Shown: positions 44,452-53,151 of the stretch, piece after piece
Layout: every line of letters starts with the position of its first letter
How positions within the stretch are numbered: position 1 is the stretch's first letter
DNA from: Treponema sp.
Lineage (GTDB): Bacteria > Spirochaetota > Spirochaetia > Treponematales > Treponemataceae
Direction: 5' to 3'
DNA length: 64,000 nt
NCBI GenBank assembly: GCA_017553635.1
Contig: JAFZKN010000015.1
Location: 62,001 to 126,000, forward strand
The notes under the pieces: generated by a model
The model's input: only the letters and a program-made list of their open reading frames with translations
Told to the model about the DNA's origin: nothing
Database searches by the model: none
Program-made: the position numbers and the translations under genes

Positions 44452-44859
44452 TTATTTTTTCTCGCACAAATCTGCGATTGTAACTCCATCAAAGAAATCC
44501 GTAATGGTTTTGTATAATTTTTCCCACATCTTTACTGTCCTGCATGTTTTTCTTCTTGGACAAGGTTCACAGTCTTCTTCAAGACATGCAACAGGGGCAA
44601 GAGTTCCTTCTGTGAGTTTTAAAATTTCTATTACTTTATAATCTTCAGGGCTGCGTGTAAGCTTGTAGCCGCCGCCTTTACCGTGCATTCCGTCTACGAC
44701 TCCGTTTTTAGAAAGAAGAGTCATTATGCTTTCGATATATTTTTGTGATATGCCCTGACGCTCTGCAATTTCCTTGAGCGCAATTCTTTCACTGCCTCTG
44801 TGTTCTGCCAGATCAATCATAACTCTAAGAGCATATCTTCCTCTTGTAGAAACTATCAT
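44452..44859 (-). CDS. Rrf2-family iron-sulfur transcription regulator
   Basis: 135 residues: winged helix-turn-helix MIVSTRGRYALRVMIDLAEH with recognition region ISQKYIESIMTLLSKNG, KGGGYKL wing and three spaced cysteines CLEEDCEPCPRRKTC, as in IscR/RsrR relatives that bind [2Fe-2S]. Starts 9 nt after hydE. Probably senses iron-sulfur or redox status and controls cluster-dependent genes, perhaps including hydrogenase maturation. Confidence 0.88.
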   Translation of the reverse strand: MIVSTRGRYALRVMIDLAEHRGSERIALKEIAERQGISQKYIESIMTLLSKNGVVDGMHGKGGGYKLTRSPEDYKVIEILKLTEGTLAPVACLEEDCEPCPRRKTCRTVKMWEKLYKTITDFFDGVTIADLCEKK

Positions 44860-44868
44860 TTAAACTCC

Positions 44869-45906
44869 TTAAGCTTTGTAATCTCCGCGGCTTACAACAA
44901 CATGATAACCGACAGATTCAATTCTGCGCTCAAGACAGAACCTGCACTCTGCGGCATCTTCTCCCGTACACACTTTGCCGTCATAGAGTTTGTACTTTTT
45001 TCTAACTCCAACCGGTGAAAGGTTTGGCATTACGACATTCGCTCCTGCAAGTATTCCCTTTTCTCTTCCAGTTGAATCTATCGTAGCAAGCGCAGTTGTT
45101 GCCGGCAAAAGAACTCTCTTTTCCATTATCCTCAATAAACTTAAAAAAAACAATGTCTCTTTTAACGTTCCGGCCTTTTTATCTGCAAAAACCGTCTTTT
45201 CATGCGGAATAAAAGGCCCTATTCCAACCATATGCGGCTTTAATGCGTGAATAAATAAAAAATCATCTGCAAGATTTTCTGCCGTCTGAAAAGGGCTTCC
45301 AACCATAAAGCCGCAGCCAACCTGGTAGCCGATTTCCTTTAAATCGTAAAGACATTTTTTTCTGTGTTCAAGCGACATGCTTTCTGGATGAAGCTTTCTG
45401 TAATGCGCGTCGTCTGCCGTTTCGTGACGCAAAAGATATCTGTCGGCTCCCGCATCAAAAAATTTTTTGTAGCTGTCGTATTCCTTTTCGCCGATAGAAA
45501 GCGTTACAGCGCAGTCAGAATATTTTTTCTTAATTGAATTTACTATAGCGGCGATTTTATCATCTGTATAAAAAGGATCTTCTCCACCCTGAAGCACAAA
45601 GGTTCTGTATCCAAGCTCATAACCTTTTTCACAGCATAAAAGAATTTCTTCGTCCGAAAGACGATAGCGCTCTGCATCACGGTTAGTACAGTTTATTCCG
45701 CAGTAATAACAGCCGTTCTTACAGTAATTTGTAAACTCGATAAGACCGCGTATATAAATATCTTTTCCGTAAATATCGTCTGCAATTTTTCTTGCCTTTA
45801 AGGCAGCATAACGGTCTGTTTCTTCGTCGTGATTTTTTATAAGAAAGGTAAATTCTTCTTTTGTGAGAGCTGAATTTTTTTCAAGAGCGTCAATCAGATT
45901 TTTCAT
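44869..45906 (-). CDS. hydE: [FeFe]-hydrogenase maturase HydE, radical SAM enzyme
   Basis: 345 residues with the radical SAM cluster motif CKNGCYYCG, then VLQGGEDPFY, SIGEKEYDSYK, YLLRHETADDAHYRKLHP, GFMVGSPFQT, MVGIGPFIPH and LLPATTALATIDS, all characteristic of HydE. It helps build the H-cluster diiron ligand. HydF, HydG and the hydrogenase itself are not in the window. Operon with an Rrf2 regulator. No Shine-Dalgarno is obvious before ATG 45906. Confidence 0.92.
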   Translation of the reverse strand: MKNLIDALEKNSALTKEEFTFLIKNHDEETDRYAALKARKIADDIYGKDIYIRGLIEFTNYCKNGCYYCGINCTNRDAERYRLSDEEILLCCEKGYELGYRTFVLQGGEDPFYTDDKIAAIVNSIKKKYSDCAVTLSIGEKEYDSYKKFFDAGADRYLLRHETADDAHYRKLHPESMSLEHRKKCLYDLKEIGYQVGCGFMVGSPFQTAENLADDFLFIHALKPHMVGIGPFIPHEKTVFADKKAGTLKETLFFLSLLRIMEKRVLLPATTALATIDSTGREKGILAGANVVMPNLSPVGVRKKYKLYDGKVCTGEDAAECRFCLERRIESVGYHVVVSRGDYKA

Positions 45907-45954
45907 TCTACAGTCTTTGTAATAATTTCAAACTGTTGCAGTTTGGTTTACGGC

Positions 45955-45985
45955 AATAAAAAAGCCTTCCATTTGCAGGAAGGCT
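45955..45985 (-). terminator. tRNA-Asp terminator
   Basis: Sense strand AGCCUUCC-UGCAAAU-GGAAGGCU followed by U6, six bases after the tRNA 3' end. Confidence 0.9.
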
Positions 45986-45990
45986 AAATG

Positions 45991-46064
45991 CGCGAGTGAC
46001 GGGGCTCGAACCCGTGATCTCCGGCGTGACAGGCCAGCGCGATAACCAGCTTCGCTACACCCGC
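45991..46064 (-). tRNA. tRNA-Asp (GUC)
   Basis: 74 nt. Acceptor GCGGGTG pairs with CACTCGC (one G-U), discriminator G. D arm GCGA/TCGC. Anticodon arm CTGGC-CTGTCAC-GCCGG with anticodon GTC. T arm ACGGG-TTCGAGC-CCCGT. CCA is not encoded. Confidence 0.97.
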
Positions 46065-46156
46065 ATGATTAGTTATAATATATAATATTAAAAAAAGTGT
46101 CAATAGGTTTTATAATTTTTTAGACAATGCGCAGGCAGCGCATTGTCTGTAAATTA

Positions 46157-48634
46157 CTAACCTAATACAACCTCAACATTGACTTCTGTTTTTCCTTCTA
46201 CATAAGGAATGACACAGCCGTCAATCTGCTGTCCGTCAACTACGAGAGACTTAACTCCCTTGCATACATGATTTGGATTTTTAATCGTAATCTTATATGT
46301 AGCTCCACGGAATTTTCTTGTTGCTGTAAAGCCATCCCACTGAGAAGGAATTGAAGGGTCAACCTTTAATCCGTCAAAGTCCGGCATGATTCCGAGAATG
46401 TACTGCGAAATTGCAACCATGTTCCATGCGGCAGTTCCTGTAAGCCATGAGTTTTTACCCTGACCAAAATTCTTTCCAGTCTGACCGATGTCGCTTCCTG
46501 CGTCCTTTCCGCCTATCATCTGACCATATACATAAGGTTCTGTCTTGTGAAGATCAGAAGTTTCTTCTGTAAATGCCGGTGCAATTTCTGAGTAGTACTT
46601 GAATGCCTGGTTTCCTTCACCTGCATAAGCTGCAGCACAGATAATCCATGCATTGTTGTGAGTAAAGATACCGGCATTTTCTTTGTATCCGCCCGGATAT
46701 GTAGAGATTTCTCCATACTGAATGTAGTACTTAGAGAATGCAGGGTTGTTAAGAACAAGACCGTGCTGTGTGTTAAGGCGTTCATCGATTGCTGCAAGAG
46801 TTTTCTTAGCTGCATCCTTGTCGATGTCAGACATGATTGCAAAGCCCTGAGGTTCAATAAAGATCTGTCCTTCTTCGCATTCTTTAGAACCCATCTTCTG
46901 GCCGTTTGCATCGTATGCACGCATAAACCAGTTTCCGTCCCATGCAGAAGCCATCATTACTTTTTTCATCTTGTTAATTTCTTTCTGAGCTTTTTCTGCA
47001 TCCTTTTTCTTTCCAAGATGATTTAAAATTCCTACAAAGTTTGGTCCGACATAAGTAAAGAGCGTTGCAACAAAAACAGATTCTGCAACTTTAGAATATC
47101 CGCCTTCTTTTTTGAATTTTGGATTTGTATATGTCTGGAAGCTTTCTCCCGGTGTGTCAGAGAAGCATGAAAGGTTGATACAGTCATTCCAGTCTGCTCT
47201 CATTGCAAGAGGAAGTCCGTGTGGTCCAAGATTTTTTACGATGTGATAGAAGCTTACAGTAAGGTGATCAAGCATTGTCTTTGCTTTTGATTCATCATTA
47301 TCATAAGGAACTTTTGCATCAAGAATTGACCAGTCTCCAGTTTCTTTAATGTATGCAGAAACAGAAAGAATCATCCAGAGCGGATCATCAGAGAAGTCAC
47401 CGCCGATATCTGCATTTCCTTTTTTTGTAAGCGGCTGATACTGGTGATAACATCCGCCGTCAGGAAGCTGTGTCGATGCAATGTCAATTAATCTTTCGCG
47501 TGCACGGTCAGGAATCTGATGAACAAATCCAAGAATATCCTGGTTAGAATCGCGGAATCCCATTCCACGGCCGATTCCACTTTCAAAGTAAGAAGCAGAG
47601 CGTGACAGGTTGAACGTAACCATACACTGATACTGGTTCCAGATATTAACCATGCGGTTAACTTTGTCTTCCGGTGTGTTGACATTAAGAATGCCAAGAA
47701 GTTTATCCCAGTATGCACGAAGCTCTTTCATACCTTCTGCAACTTTTTCAGGCGAGTTGAATTTATCAATCATCGCAAGGGCTTTTTCTTTGTTAATTGT
47801 CTTTCCGTCAGATTCAAATTTTTTATCCTGCGGCATTTCTACATAACCGAGAACAAATACCAATGTCTTTGATTCACCTGCAGCAAGAGTAATTTCCTTG
47901 TAGTGAGAAGCAATTGGAGACCATCCGTCTGCAAGAGAGTTCCCGCATTTTCCGTCAAGAACAGCCTGCGGATTGTGGAATCCATTGTAAAGCCCGATGA
48001 ATGTATCGCGGTCTGTATCGTATCCGTCAATTTTATCGTTTACTGTGTAGAATGCAAAATGATTGCGGCGGTCGCGGTATTCTGTTTTGTGATAGATTGT
48101 AGAATCTTTAATTTCTACGCGGCCTGTAGAAAAGTTACGCTGAAAGTTTGTACAGTCGTCCTGTGCATCCCAGAGACACCATTCTGCAAATGACCAGAAT
48201 TTAAAAGTCTTAGAGTCTGTTCCCTCATTAGTAAATACAACCTGCTGAACTTCTCCGTCATAATTCTGCGGAACAAAAAAAGTAACTTCTGCTTTAAGGT
48301 TGTTTTTCTTACCTGTAATGATTGTATAACCCATACCGTGGCGGCATTCGTAAGAATCAAGCTCTGTTTTAACAGGAGACCATCCAGGGTTCCAGATTGT
48401 TCCGTTGTCGTTAATGTAGAAATATCTTCCACCCATATCAATCGGAACATTATTGTAGCGGTAACGTGTGATGCGTCTTAAACGTGCATCTTTGTAAAAA
48501 CAATATCCGCCTGCTGTATTAGAAATCAACGAAAAGAAACCCTGAGTTCCGAGGTAGTTAATCCACGGATAAGGAGTTCTTGGAGTTGTAATGACATATT
48601 CACGGTTTACATCATCAAAATGACCAAATTTCAT
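46157..48634 (-). CDS. cellobiose phosphorylase (GH94)
   Basis: Phosphorolyses cellobiose to glucose 1-phosphate and glucose in the cytoplasm, saving ATP for a cellulose/cellodextrin-using anaerobe. 825 residues, normal for the family. It starts MKFGHFDDVNREYVITTPRT, then YPWINYLGTQGFFSLISNTA and NVPIDMGGRYFYI. The centre has GMGFRDSNQDILGFVHQIPD and DGGCYHQYQPLT. The catalytic Asp lies in RADWNDCINLSCF at about residue 482, and the phosphate-site residues follow in the C-terminal (alpha/alpha)6 barrel. Monocistronic, with a GGGGGA ribosome site. Confidence 0.93.
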   Translation of the reverse strand: MKFGHFDDVNREYVITTPRTPYPWINYLGTQGFFSLISNTAGGYCFYKDARLRRITRYRYNNVPIDMGGRYFYINDNGTIWNPGWSPVKTELDSYECRHGMGYTIITGKKNNLKAEVTFFVPQNYDGEVQQVVFTNEGTDSKTFKFWSFAEWCLWDAQDDCTNFQRNFSTGRVEIKDSTIYHKTEYRDRRNHFAFYTVNDKIDGYDTDRDTFIGLYNGFHNPQAVLDGKCGNSLADGWSPIASHYKEITLAAGESKTLVFVLGYVEMPQDKKFESDGKTINKEKALAMIDKFNSPEKVAEGMKELRAYWDKLLGILNVNTPEDKVNRMVNIWNQYQCMVTFNLSRSASYFESGIGRGMGFRDSNQDILGFVHQIPDRARERLIDIASTQLPDGGCYHQYQPLTKKGNADIGGDFSDDPLWMILSVSAYIKETGDWSILDAKVPYDNDESKAKTMLDHLTVSFYHIVKNLGPHGLPLAMRADWNDCINLSCFSDTPGESFQTYTNPKFKKEGGYSKVAESVFVATLFTYVGPNFVGILNHLGKKKDAEKAQKEINKMKKVMMASAWDGNWFMRAYDANGQKMGSKECEEGQIFIEPQGFAIMSDIDKDAAKKTLAAIDERLNTQHGLVLNNPAFSKYYIQYGEISTYPGGYKENAGIFTHNNAWIICAAAYAGEGNQAFKYYSEIAPAFTEETSDLHKTEPYVYGQMIGGKDAGSDIGQTGKNFGQGKNSWLTGTAAWNMVAISQYILGIMPDFDGLKVDPSIPSQWDGFTATRKFRGATYKITIKNPNHVCKGVKSLVVDGQQIDGCVIPYVEGKTEVNVEVVLG

Positions 48635-48776
48635 AAAAATCCCCCATCAAGAGCCGTTCCCGGCCTGGTTATTTAGTTAGTTTATAATATCACAAAACTA
48701 GAAAAAAGTACAACTGCGCGAAAGGAATACACCCTGCAACTAGCCAGCAAAACTACCAAAAAAGCACGACCAGCTT

Positions 48777-48843
48777 AGCCATGACTGCAGGTAAGTGGTA
48801 TCCGACGCGTGGCTACAGCCACTTGCGAACCTGCAGAATGGCT
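48777..48843. repeat. palindromic element, 67 bp
   Basis: AGCCAT-CTGCAGGT-AAGTGG on the left is mirrored by CCACTT-ACCTGCAG-ATGGCT on the right with small internal mismatches and a 20-nt loop. It has no coding frame of its own. It lies in the 545-bp gap between cellobiose phosphorylase and the zinc transporter genes, which otherwise holds only the 203-bp palindrome. Confidence 0.65.
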
Positions 48844-48990
48844 CTGCGGTCGCCTGCTTTTTTTCCCGTTTTACCAGCCACTTCTATAACAGTTTAGTTT
48901 GTTTCTGCTCCGCGTCTCTTGATTGTTTTGACCAATCCCCCTGCACAGTTAAACTTTTTTTTCATCAGGACCCGACCCCGACCGACATAA

Positions 48991-49193
48991 TCTGGCATAT
49001 TAAAAATCCGGCGTTGGAATATACAGACATATCACTTAAACAAATTTTAGCGCAGGCATACGGCGACTGATGGCTAACATCTGCACAAGCGGAGCGCGGA
49101 AGCCGTTAGCCATTCAGGCGGCATTGCCGAGAGCTAAAATTTGTTGAATGATTTTATTATATTCTTGAGTTGCCGGATTTTTAATATGCCAGA
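48991..49193. repeat. 203-bp imperfect palindrome (MITE-like or hairpin repeat)
   Basis: The outer 22 bp at 48991-49012 (TCTGGCATATTAAAAATCCG and GC) is repeated exactly inverted at 49172-49193. Inner arms AACAAATTTTAGC / GCTAAAATTTGTT and ATGGCTAAC / GTTAGCCAT continue the symmetry, with diverged segments between. The right arm supplies the last codons and stop of the gene at 49181-49606. It has the shape of a non-autonomous terminal-inverted-repeat element or a very large transcription-stopping hairpin. No clear target duplication was seen. Confidence 0.7.
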
Positions 49194-49606
49194 AAGTCCG
49201 CTTCGATATGCGGATACTCAAACCCGTCCATAATCGTGATGACATAAGTGCCGTGAACTTCGATGTCGCATTCTTTATCAGGAAGCTTTTTGCCGTTTAG
49301 TTCCGGGCCTAAGATAAAATCAAGACCTGCCATGCAGCAGCCGGCCATGTCGGATACGACAACCGCATAAAAAGTCTTTCCGTTTTCTGGATTTACGGCA
49401 GAATAAAATCTGCCTTTGATTTTTACGTAAGTTCCGCGAAACTCATCCGGAGTCCATGCCATATTATAAACCTGCGTGTAGAGCATAATTTTGTTCAACT
49501 TGGTAAGATCTATAACCTTCTGATTTTTTGCCGGAGCAGCAGACAGAAGCGAAAGAGAAAACGATAAAAAAATTACAGAGATTATTTTGCGGTTTTTAAT
49601 GAACAT
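49181..49606 (-). CDS. secreted protein beside the zinc ABC transporter, possibly YcgQ/DUF1980-like
   Basis: 141 residues. The signal peptide ends near LLSAAPA. The mature domain reads FRGTYVKIKGRFYSAVNPEN, then SDMAGCCMAGLDFI. A beta fold with an adjacent Cys pair resembles the C-terminal domain of the YcgQ family, which is often encoded with zinc-uptake permeases. Its start overlaps the permease gene by 25 nt, so the two are translationally linked. The likely role is metal handling at the membrane; the family assignment is tentative. The final residues FLAY and stop are formed by the palindrome arm. Confidence 0.65.
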   Translation of the reverse strand: MFIKNRKIISVIFLSFSLSLLSAAPAKNQKVIDLTKLNKIMLYTQVYNMAWTPDEFRGTYVKIKGRFYSAVNPENGKTFYAVVVSDMAGCCMAGLDFILGPELNGKKLPDKECDIEVHGTYVITIMDGFEYPHIEADFLAY

Positions 49607-50436
49607 AAAAATATAACGATATAAAATATTGCCTGCGAGATAACGATTGTCGCACCGACAGGAGTCGAGCGAAGAATCGAAAACAGAACTCCCGAAACAG
49701 AAGTTACAATAGAAAAGACAGCTGCTCCGATAATTACTTTTTTAAAGCTCTTAAAAATTTTCATCGCAGCGAGAGCCGGAAAAACAATGAGAGCTGTAAT
49801 CAAAAGTGAACCGACAAGATTCATTGCAAGAACAATTACGATAGCAGTGATTATTGCTATCATAAAATTGTAGAGCACTACATTTATTCCGCTTGCCTGA
49901 GCAAACTGTTCATCAAAAGTTACCGCAAAAATATTGTGATAATAAAAAATATAAAGCACGACGACAACAAGGGATGCAATCACACAGAGCCACACATCAC
50001 CGAGCGTTAAAGTTAAAATCGCAGTTGAACCAAACAGAGTCGAACACACATCGCCCGAAACATTTGCAGCTGCAGAAAAAACATTCATTAAAAAATAACC
50101 GAGCGCCATACTCGTAACGCTTATAAGCGCAAGGCTTGCATCCCCTTTTATCTTTGAATTATTAGAAAGCGCAAGAAGAATTACAGCACAGATTACAGTA
50201 AGCGGCATTACAAGAAGATTTGTATTTGTTAATTTTAAAACAGTTGCAATCGCCATTGCACCAAACGCTGTATGCGAGAGGCCGTCACCGATAAAAGAAA
50301 AACGTTTTAAAACAAGAGTTACTCCAAGTAAAGAAGATGAGATGGAAATTAAAACAGTAACGATAAGAGCATAACGTACATTATCATAGCTAAAATAATC
50401 TTTTAACGTTAAAAATAAATCTGCAATTACATTCAT
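49582..50436 (-). CDS. znuB: zinc/manganese-type ABC transporter permease
   Basis: 284 residues with about eight membrane helices and the ABC-3 family start: YALIVTVLISISSSLLGVTL, VLKRFSFIGDGLSHTAFGAM, and the central FDEQFAQASGINV contact loop for the ATPase. It starts 1 nt after the ATPase gene. Metal specificity cannot be told from sequence; the neighbouring YcgQ-like protein favours zinc. No substrate-binding protein gene is adjacent. Confidence 0.88.
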   Translation of the reverse strand: MNVIADLFLTLKDYFSYDNVRYALIVTVLISISSSLLGVTLVLKRFSFIGDGLSHTAFGAMAIATVLKLTNTNLLVMPLTVICAVILLALSNNSKIKGDASLALISVTSMALGYFLMNVFSAAANVSGDVCSTLFGSTAILTLTLGDVWLCVIASLVVVVLYIFYYHNIFAVTFDEQFAQASGINVVLYNFMIAIITAIVIVLAMNLVGSLLITALIVFPALAAMKIFKSFKKVIIGAAVFSIVTSVSGVLFSILRSTPVGATIVISQAIFYIVIFLCSLKTAK

Positions 50437-50437
50437 T

Positions 50438-51067
50438 TTATCTTCCTATTTTTAAAATCTGCTTTGCATATTTATTAACAGCATCCATGTCATGACTGAC
50501 CATGATGACACTTATATTCTGCTCACGGTTTAATTTTTCTACAGATGAATACATTTCATCCATTGCATCAGGATCAAGACCCGTTACAGGTTCATCAAGA
50601 ACAAGAAGCCCTCCGCAGGCACAGAGTGCACGCGCAAGCATCACCCGCTGAACCTGCCCGCCAGATAATTTAGAAAAAGATTCGTTTTCCAATTCTTTAA
50701 TTCCAAGTAAATCAAGAATGCGTGAGACTTCTTCTTTTTCCTTTCGTGAATAAAACGCATTAACTTTTTTCTTTCCGAGAAAACCGCTTAAAACAATTTC
50801 TTTAACGCTTGCCGGAAAATCATTTTGAAAAACTGCATTCTGCGGAAGATAGCCGATGGAATTCTGCGTAAGACCGTCGCCAAACTCAAGCGAGCCCGAC
50901 ACCGGCTTTAAAAGATTGAGAAGTGTTTTAATGAGCGTACTCTTTCCCGAACCGTTTTCACCGATTACACAAAGATAGTCGCCCTTTTCGATTTTAAAAT
51001 TAATGCCGGTCGCTGCCGCAATTCCGTTATAACCTACGGCAAGATCTCTGCAGATTATCTGAGCCAT
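50438..51067 (-). CDS. znuC: zinc/manganese-type ABC transporter ATPase
   Basis: 209 residues, a compact ABC ATPase: Walker A GENGSGKST, Q-loop region IGYLPQNAVFQ, signature LSGGQVQRVMLARAL, Walker B LLVLDEPVTGLD, H-loop MVSHD. The frame opens at 51103, but ATG 51067 begins MAQIICRDLAVGY as in relatives and TATAAT lies only 9 nt upstream without a Shine-Dalgarno, so the mRNA may be leaderless. First gene of znuC-znuB-141-residue protein, behind a perfect palindrome. Confidence 0.9.
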   Translation of the reverse strand: MAQIICRDLAVGYNGIAAATGINFKIEKGDYLCVIGENGSGKSTLIKTLLNLLKPVSGSLEFGDGLTQNSIGYLPQNAVFQNDFPASVKEIVLSGFLGKKKVNAFYSRKEKEEVSRILDLLGIKELENESFSKLSGGQVQRVMLARALCACGGLLVLDEPVTGLDPDAMDEMYSSVEKLNREQNISVIMVSHDMDAVNKYAKQILKIGR

Positions 51068-51076
51068 GCTGAATAT

Positions 51077-51082
51077 ATTATA
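51077..51082 (-). promoter_or_regulatory. -10 element of the zinc transporter unit
   Basis: Minus strand TATAAT, nine bases before ATG 51067. The -35 is poor (TTGCAA at 15-nt spacing). Confidence 0.5.
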
Positions 51083-51102
51083 ACAAGCGCCAACAAATTG
51101 CA

Positions 51103-51120
51103 AGTAATTTGCAAATTACT
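51103..51120. promoter_or_regulatory. perfect 18-bp palindrome, candidate metal-regulator operator
   Basis: AGTAATTTGCAAATTACT, exactly self-complementary, lies 36 nt before the znuC start and just upstream of its weak -35. Position and A/T-rich dyad form are those of a Fur/Zur or MntR-type operator. Which regulator binds is unknown. Confidence 0.6.
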
Positions 51121-51132
51121 GTATAGAAGGCA

Positions 51133-51975
51133 CTATTTAAGGTCTATGTATTTTCCTGCGATAAGTCCTGCAAGCTCTGCAAGGTAATAGCGTAAATACT
51201 TCCGCTTAAAAATCATACAGTAAGGAATGTATAAAAGAAGCTTTTTTAACCTTATGTCTGCGTCCTTTACTTTGTTCTTCCTGCAGACATAAGAGTAGCC
51301 GCATGAATAAAAGAAAGAACGCTTTATTTCGGATTTGCTTTCGTGCATGTTAACTTTTACAGGATGAAAAAACTTTAAATCTGCAGAATAATAGACTTTA
51401 ACACCGTCACGCAGCATGCGTATCATCTGGTCCTGTGCCTCGCCGGAACCGTAAAACCTTCCTACACCGATTTCTGTATCAAAAGGATATTTTTCAAAGA
51501 TTTCGCGTTTATAGACTTCTGTAAATTCAACATAACGTCCGTCATAATTTGACATATCAAGCCATGCAGAAGTTTTTTTAAAATTACATACTGCATCGCC
51601 CTCGTTTCGGTCTATTGCACGGCCTGTTAAAACATCCGGATTAAACTCCTTAAAAAGAGATTCAACTTTTAAAACTGTATCCGGTAAAAACTCACTGTCA
51701 TCATCAGGAAAAATAATATACTCGCCTTTAGATTTTTCAAAACCAAAATTGCGCGCCTGAGTTGCAGATTTAAAATCTGCCCTTAAATGTTTTATCTTTA
51801 ATACCTTATGCTTTTTTACAACAGAAACAAGGCGGTCGTCATCATTCTGGTCAACAAGAATAGTTTCAAAATCCTTTATACCGGATTTTTCAATCGATGT
51901 AAGTAAATCATCAACTTGAACATCTCTACCAATTGTCGGAATTATCAGTGAATACTTTGGCACTTTTGTCGGCAT
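51133..51975 (-). CDS. family 2 glycosyltransferase
   Basis: 280 residues with a GT-A fold: YSLIIPTIGR at the start, ETILVDQNDDDRL, the sugar-nucleotide motif ATQARNFGFEKSKGEYIIFP followed by DDDSE (metal-binding DxD), and a C-terminal region rich in basic and aromatic residues typical of membrane association. Follows the GT4 gene by 26 nt with an AAGGAG site. Probably builds a cell-surface glycan or glycolipid. Confidence 0.85.
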   Translation of the reverse strand: MPTKVPKYSLIIPTIGRDVQVDDLLTSIEKSGIKDFETILVDQNDDDRLVSVVKKHKVLKIKHLRADFKSATQARNFGFEKSKGEYIIFPDDDSEFLPDTVLKVESLFKEFNPDVLTGRAIDRNEGDAVCNFKKTSAWLDMSNYDGRYVEFTEVYKREIFEKYPFDTEIGVGRFYGSGEAQDQMIRMLRDGVKVYYSADLKFFHPVKVNMHESKSEIKRSFFYSCGYSYVCRKNKVKDADIRLKKLLLYIPYCMIFKRKYLRYYLAELAGLIAGKYIDLK

Positions 51976-52001
51976 CTATATCTCCTTAAAACCCAGCATC
52001 G

Positions 52002-53039
52002 CTATTTACTCTGCTTTTCATCGTGATCATTCATTATTTTTTGTATATAGTCGAAAAGCTTTTTTCTATAAATTTCTTTTCCAAATTCTTTTTTTATCTG
52101 TTCATGAATTTCATCTTTTTTATCTTTCCAGTTTTTCTTAAGTTCAGAAATATGTTCCAAAACTTTTTCAGGATTAAAGTTATCAAGACGTTTACAGAAT
52201 TTATAATTAATAAGTTCATCCGTAACTGCAAAAGAAGATCCTGCAACAGGAATACCGCATGACAATGCTTCGAGCGTGCTCATACTGAACCCTTCATAAC
52301 GTGTCGGGAAAAACAAAACATCACCTTGAGCATAAAATGAAGCCATCTGATTTATATTCAATCCGATTTTAATCTCTGTGTTTTTAAGATTTTTAAACTT
52401 CTCTGTATTAAATCCTGTATTTGTTGCAATAAGAAGTTTATAGTCTTTTTTGTTTTCAATATACGCAGCAAGCCTTATTAATTCAGAAAGCCCCTTTCTG
52501 TCTACAAGCGCTCCAGAAAAAAGTATTCTCGTTACCGAATCGGTCCCTGCTTTTTTTTCTGGAATAAAAATTTTATCATCAACAAAATTATTAAGAAGTG
52601 TTATTTTTTCCGGGTTTATTTTATAGTTTTCAATAAGTTCTTTAGAGCAGTTTTTACTTACAGAAAGAACATTTTTCGCTTTTTCAGCACTTACCTTTTC
52701 CATCCACGCAATAAGCTTAGATCCAAAAGAAACGGTTTCCGGAAGATGCGCATTAATTCCATAAGTAGTTCCATGATGAACTGAAATATCTGCCCTGCAT
52801 AAAAATGCATGCCATGAATTGCACAGTACAAATTTTTCCGGTATGAACATAAGCTTTAAGCTTATGAGGAAAGGATTTAAAAGCAGACCAAGTTTACCGG
52901 CTTTTTTTAATGGTGCTGAAATTATTTTTGTAGCGTAAGTTTCTGATAAAATTTCATTAAAGTAATAACTGACACGTTCAACTCCACCAGCATTCTCAAT
53001 TCCGTTGAGCGAAACAATATAAATCGGTCTGTTCTGCAT
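52002..53039 (-). CDS. family 4 glycosyltransferase
   Basis: 345 residues of GT-B fold. N-domain start IYIVSLNGIENAGGVERVSY, acceptor segment SVHHGTTYGIN, then the C-domain with RILFSGALVDRKGLSELIRL and the nucleotide-sugar motif PTRYEGFSMSTLEALSCGIP (EX7E type). A TAAAAT lies 7 nt before ATG with no Shine-Dalgarno, so it may be leaderless. Operon with the GT2 gene, divergent from the YidC-sulfatase fusion, forming a surface-glycan locus. Confidence 0.87.
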   Translation of the reverse strand: MQNRPIYIVSLNGIENAGGVERVSYYFNEILSETYATKIISAPLKKAGKLGLLLNPFLISLKLMFIPEKFVLCNSWHAFLCRADISVHHGTTYGINAHLPETVSFGSKLIAWMEKVSAEKAKNVLSVSKNCSKELIENYKINPEKITLLNNFVDDKIFIPEKKAGTDSVTRILFSGALVDRKGLSELIRLAAYIENKKDYKLLIATNTGFNTEKFKNLKNTEIKIGLNINQMASFYAQGDVLFFPTRYEGFSMSTLEALSCGIPVAGSSFAVTDELINYKFCKRLDNFNPEKVLEHISELKKNWKDKKDEIHEQIKKEFGKEIYRKKLFDYIQKIMNDHDEKQSK

Positions 53040-53137
53040 ACATTCTATTTTATCAGATTATCTGCTTATATGGAAGAAATAAAAAAATCTCTACTTATGT
53101 ATACTCTTTCACTATGGCAAAACAAGACAAAAACCAT

Positions 53138-53143
53138 TATAAT
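53138..53143 (+). promoter_or_regulatory. -10 element abutting the YidC-sulfatase gene
   Basis: TATAAT eight bases before ATG 53152, no Shine-Dalgarno between them. The transcript is probably leaderless or nearly so. Confidence 0.5.
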
Positions 53144-53151
53144 AGATAATT

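Noticed and set aside
48795..49070. 91-codon open frame on the + strand in the palindrome region
   Set aside because: No ribosome site, unnatural Cys-rich composition, runs through the left palindrome arm; chance frame.
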